In this document: positions 61,566-64,000 of the stretch, piece after piece
Position numbering within the stretch: position 1 is the stretch's first letter
How the letters are laid out: each line of letters opens with the position of its first letter
Source: Gammaproteobacteria bacterium
GTDB lineage: Bacteria > Pseudomonadota > Gammaproteobacteria > JASBUN01
Direction of reading: 5' to 3'
Assembly (NCBI GenBank): GCA_030147845.1
Contig: JASBUN010000058.1
Location: 307,585-371,584, forward strand
Length of the DNA: 64,000 bases
Position numbers and translations under genes: made by a program
The notes under the pieces: model-generated
Seen by the model: only the letters and a program-made list of their open reading frames with translations
Databases searched by the model: none
Told to the model about the DNA's origin: nothing

Positions 61566-61894
61566 CGGCGCACCTTATCCCGGCGCGCGCGTCGATCCAG
61601 TTCGTATAGCAAACGTTTCAGATGCAGCACCAGCAGGACACCCAGCGATTTATTTTCGTGCACCTCGACCAAGAGGGTGCGGTAGCCGTGCGCCTGCGCG
61701 ATACCGTCCATTTCGTTGCGCAGAACGGTTTCCCCCACGCCGCAAAGCCGAGTCGGTAAGCGGCTATTTTCCGGTCGCTTACGCTTGACGCCGCTGAGCA
61801 AGACACGGGCTTGCGTGATGACCTCTTTGCGTCCGGCGAGCTCGGTGGTGGTGCGCCGGCGCCGAGTGAAAAGGGGGTTTGGGATGGGATCCAT
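61553..61894 (-). pseudogene. Truncated AAA ATPase with altered Walker A
   Basis: About 113 aa on the minus strand resembling the N-terminal part of a widespread AAA ATPase: MDPIPNPLFTRRRR, then TTELAGRKEVITQARVLLSG, then LCGVGETVLRNEMDGIAQAH, where Glu replaces the Walker A Lys (GVGKT expected). It stops after LKRLLYELDRRARRDK, before Walker B. Truncation plus loss of the P-loop Lys means no ATPase function. Confidence 0.7.
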
Positions 61895-62054
61895 TGGCCG
61901 CGATTCCCGTGAATCTAGTGAAGTATACGAGGGTATAGCAATGTATAGCATTGCATGCCTATAACTACCTATAACTGCCTATAAATGGATAACCATGAGG
62001 TTTGAGGGGGCTCAACGTGCGGCATCGGGCCGAGCGTACCCTGCGGGCAGGGAA

Positions 62055-62260
62055 TTACTCGACCGAATCGCCGCGCTCGCGCAGGTAGCGCTTCAGTGCC
62101 CAGTAGGAGGCCAGAAACTAGGCCCGGTACGTCGGCAGACTGCCGTAGTGGGGCTTAGCAAACCCCCGGTTCGCGCTGGTGAGAACGGCCGTCCGGTAAA
62201 GGGCGATCGTCCGCCGAGCAAAGTCCTCGGCGCCGGAATGGCTATCGCGCGCGGCCAAAA
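62055..62260 (-). pseudogene. C-terminal gene fragment with in-frame stop
   Basis: Minus-strand open stretch ARDSHSGAEDFARRTIALYR, TAVLTSANRGFAKPHYGSLP, TYRA, a TAG at 62120-62118, then FLASYWALKRYLRERGDSVE and TAA. The sense continues across the TAG, so it is the tail of a decayed gene of unknown family. The flanks 61895-62054 and 62261-62518 show no gene. Confidence 0.45.
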
Positions 62261-62518
62261 AATGCCAGTCGTCGCTGGTTGGCGTTGATGGTGGCCTGCA
62301 CAGAGCCCTCTGTCAGGAGCGGGTGCTACATGTACTCATCCTTTGACACCACGTCGATCGGGCAGCCGATCTACCACCGGCACTGAATGGGAATTATCCT
62401 ACGTCCAGCACACGCTGACACTACACACAGCCAGCGTAAATGCGGACTTTTTTTCGTATGCGTCTGCCACATTCTGGCACCGACGAGCATGCGCAAGCAC
62501 GAGTCTATCGATTAAGGT

Positions 62519-62983
62519 GTGGATAGGTTGGGCTGGTTTGATTTGCCTACAATGCCTGATGGTTATTTGACCAGTAGGGATTTTTCTTGGCTCAAAATTC
62601 TTTCCACCCCAACTGAGGATACCCTCACTGCCGCGGAAATCGCCCTGGATGAGCTGGAAACCAAATGGGGTGACAAGTATCCGATGGTGACCAAATCCTG
62701 GCGCAGCAAATGGCCCACACTGTCGATCTATTTTGAATACCCTGATTATGTACGTATGGCGATTTATATTACCAACGCGCTCGAAACCGTGCGTCGCCAG
62801 TTCCGCAAACGGACCAAGATCAAAGGCGACTTCGCTAACGAGAACAGTTTACTGAAGCTGCTCTATGCCGGTATATTGAAAGCCTCAGAACGCTGGACGC
62901 ATCCGGTGCAGAACTAGAACCTGACCCTGTCGCAACTGGCGATTCATTTTGAGGGCACGCTGGAGGCGCATATTGCCCTATGA
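62519..62983 (+). pseudogene. IS256-family transposase C-terminal relic
   Basis: Reads TAAEIALDELETKWGDKYPM, SWRSKWPTLSIYFEYPDYVR, IYITNALETVRRQFRKRTKI, LLKLLYAGILKASERWTHPV: the C-terminal third of an IS256-family (DDE) transposase. A TAG at 62915-62917 replaces the conserved Trp, after which NLTLSQLAIHFEGTLEAHIA continues in frame to a TGA at 62983. The N-terminal two thirds and the terminal repeats are absent. Confidence 0.85.
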
Positions 62984-63329
62984 CGATTGGTTGACACAGA
63001 GTTTTGAACACCCTCCTATAGAACGATCGCTAGCTTTACCGCCGATTGATAATTTGGACCGGTGTTGCCAGAAGCATGATATTACTTATGCTGATTGTCG
63101 AGCCAAATATCCTTGCGATGCTGAAACAAGACAACAATGCTTCCAGCAGGCGGATAGGCGTTTGAGCAGTTGTTCGGCGGCCACAAGCGGTAGTTCCAGG
63201 CAGTTAATCTTGATGATACTTGATTCTGGAAATGGTGGCAATCCGAATAAGTCGATCAAGGACTATATGCGGGATTCCATACCCAGCAGCGGAAACAATG
63301 CTGCTGGTTGCGGGTGCCCAAGTAAGTGA
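62949..63329 (+). CDS. Orphan phospholipase A2-like toxin tip (Rhs-type)
   Basis: An open frame of about 126 codons whose first residues come from the IS256 relic. The rest carries a phospholipase A2 signature, IDNLDRCCQKHDITYADC (about residues 33-50, the CC-x-x-HD-x-C core with catalytic His/Asp), and further Cys (KYPCDAETRQQCFQQAD) for disulfides. Such domains are C-terminal tips of Rhs/CDI toxins. There is no good start codon (only TTG at 62949), so it is probably a displaced, silent tip. The frame overlaps the next gene by 4 bases. Partial gene. Confidence 0.65.
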   Translation: MRARWRRILPYDDWLTQSFEHPPIERSLALPPIDNLDRCCQKHDITYADCRAKYPCDAETRQQCFQQADRRLSSCSAATSGSSRQLILMILDSGNGGNPNKSIKDYMRDSIPSSGNNAAGCGCPSK

Positions 63330-63337
63330 GAAGATTT

Positions 63338-63679
63338 ATGAAGCTGACTGTCGCCAGGGTGATTGGTCTGTTATTTGCCATCGTGCATTTTGGATCGTTC
63401 GTACTATTCTCACTCATAATGAATTTTCAGTCACAAGATGCAATGGCAGGTATGCTGTGGGGATTGTGGAGGACAGTCGATTTTCCGATATCACTTTTAG
63501 CATTTTATGGCTTCATACCGCCACCTATGGAATGGAGCTCCTCGATTCTTTTGAGATTTATTTATCCATATGTAGTACACGGCGTCCTTGGGACTATATG
63601 GTGGTTTTTCATTCCCGTTATAATCGGCAATATTTTTAATAAACTGCTAAAGAAAGATCATGTGCGTAAGACAGGTTAG
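63338..63679 (+). CDS. Four-helix membrane protein, candidate immunity protein
   Basis: A 113-aa hydrophobic protein with about three or four membrane helices (VIGLLFAIVHFGSFVLFSLI; FPISLLAFYGFIP; YVVHGVLGTIWWFFIPVIIG) and a basic C-terminus. Start at ATG 63338 with GAGAAG before it; a GTG at 63326 overlapping the toxin stop is the alternative. Immediately follows the PLA2-like tip, the standard place for its immunity gene; an inner-membrane immunity protein against a phospholipase makes sense. AT-rich compared with neighbours. Confidence 0.6.
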   Translation: MKLTVARVIGLLFAIVHFGSFVLFSLIMNFQSQDAMAGMLWGLWRTVDFPISLLAFYGFIPPPMEWSSSILLRFIYPYVVHGVLGTIWWFFIPVIIGNIFNKLLKKDHVRKTG

Positions 63680-63850
63680 TGCTTCCTGGTTCATCGCTTA
63701 ATTTGTCGCCTCAATGATCTCGATCTCGCGTTTGAGCAGATCGTTGACATGAGCAATAGGCACAAAAGAAGACGGAGGAATTAAATGCGCTATACCGATT
63801 CGGTATCAATCTAGGACAGATGGAACACGGACGACCGCCAGCCTAGCAAA

Positions 63851-64000
63851 ATGGCTTGGTCACGCATTAATCCGTCGCAAAAGAACGTGGAATACCGCTA
63901 TACCCATGGTCGCCTGACCAGCCTGCTGGTCAATGGCGTGGTGATCCTCGATGGCGTGACCTACGAACCCCACGTACCTTTTGGGCAGATCACCGGCTGG
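63851..64000 (+). CDS. Rhs-repeat protein fragment (runs off the window)
   Basis: From ATG 63851: NVEYRYTHGRLTSLLVNGVV then DGVTYEPHVPFGQITGW, typical YD/RHS-repeat and core residues. It is open to the window edge, so its length is unknown. Together with the PLA2-like tip it shows an Rhs locus that has been reshuffled: tip and immunity genes lie upstream of a core piece. The 63680-63850 gap has no gene. Confidence 0.65.
   Translation, partial: MAWSRINPSQKNVEYRYTHGRLTSLLVNGVVILDGVTYEPHVPFGQITGW

Noticed and set aside
1-64000. CRISPR arrays and rRNA genes
   Set aside because: No regularly spaced direct repeats with unique spacers and no rRNA-like sequence were seen; the only tandem repeats are the iterons, csoS2 repeats and the scaffold-like Ser-rich repeats.

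Overview
The window is 64 kb of a moderately GC-rich bacterial chromosome. The left end carries an alpha-carboxysome operon with form IA RuBisCO, a DAB-type inorganic-carbon pump, a PII-like protein and a CbbR-like LysR regulator. Together these point to a chemolithoautotrophic proteobacterium, most likely a gammaproteobacterial sulfur or iron oxidiser; the taxonomic inference rests on gene content only.

Core chromosome, 1-16.8 kb. cbbL-cbbS-csoS2-csoSCA-csoS4A-csoS4B-csoS1-csoS1 run on the minus strand. A gene-free stretch of about 670 bp separates them from the divergent dabB, small membrane protein, dabA and PII operon, which is followed by cbbR. Bicarbonate pumped by the Dab complex would feed the carboxysome, where CsoSCA makes CO2 for RuBisCO. 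tRNA-Glu(TTC), an HPP/CBS gene pair and tRNA-Val(CAC) follow.

Integrated element, 16.7-30.3 kb. It is bounded by a perfect 53-bp repeat of the 3' part of tRNA-Val. It encodes an integrase, AlpA-like HTH protein, replication initiator with iterons inside the gene, DnaC-like loader, two ejection-like proteins, scaffold-like protein, possible small terminase, TerL, several small unknown proteins and one secreted cargo protein. No portal, capsid, tail or lysis gene is recognisable, so it looks like a phage satellite or a strongly reduced prophage.

Defence island, 30.9-47 kb. A complete type 1-like BREX operon (brxA-brxB-brxC-pglX-pglZ-brxL) is preceded by a strong-looking promoter whose -35 box lies in a perfect 17-bp inverted repeat. 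Next come the remains of an AbiEii-like system and a compact operon I cannot match to a named system: a 65-aa protein, a YaaW-like membrane protein and a membrane-anchored protein with an exonuclease VII large-subunit core.

Mobile and toxin-rich region, 47-64 kb. It holds an Xre regulator, an excisionase and an integrase, then three consecutive genes: two unusually large tyrosine recombinases and a protein with a duplicated ParB-like segment. HipBA and Xre/RES toxin-antitoxin modules follow. Decayed DUF1016 and AAA ATPase genes, an IS256-family relic, an orphan phospholipase A2-like Rhs tip with an immunity candidate, and the start of an Rhs-repeat ORF running off the end complete the window. 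Clear nonsense mutations and frameshifts show that the right part is turning over rapidly.
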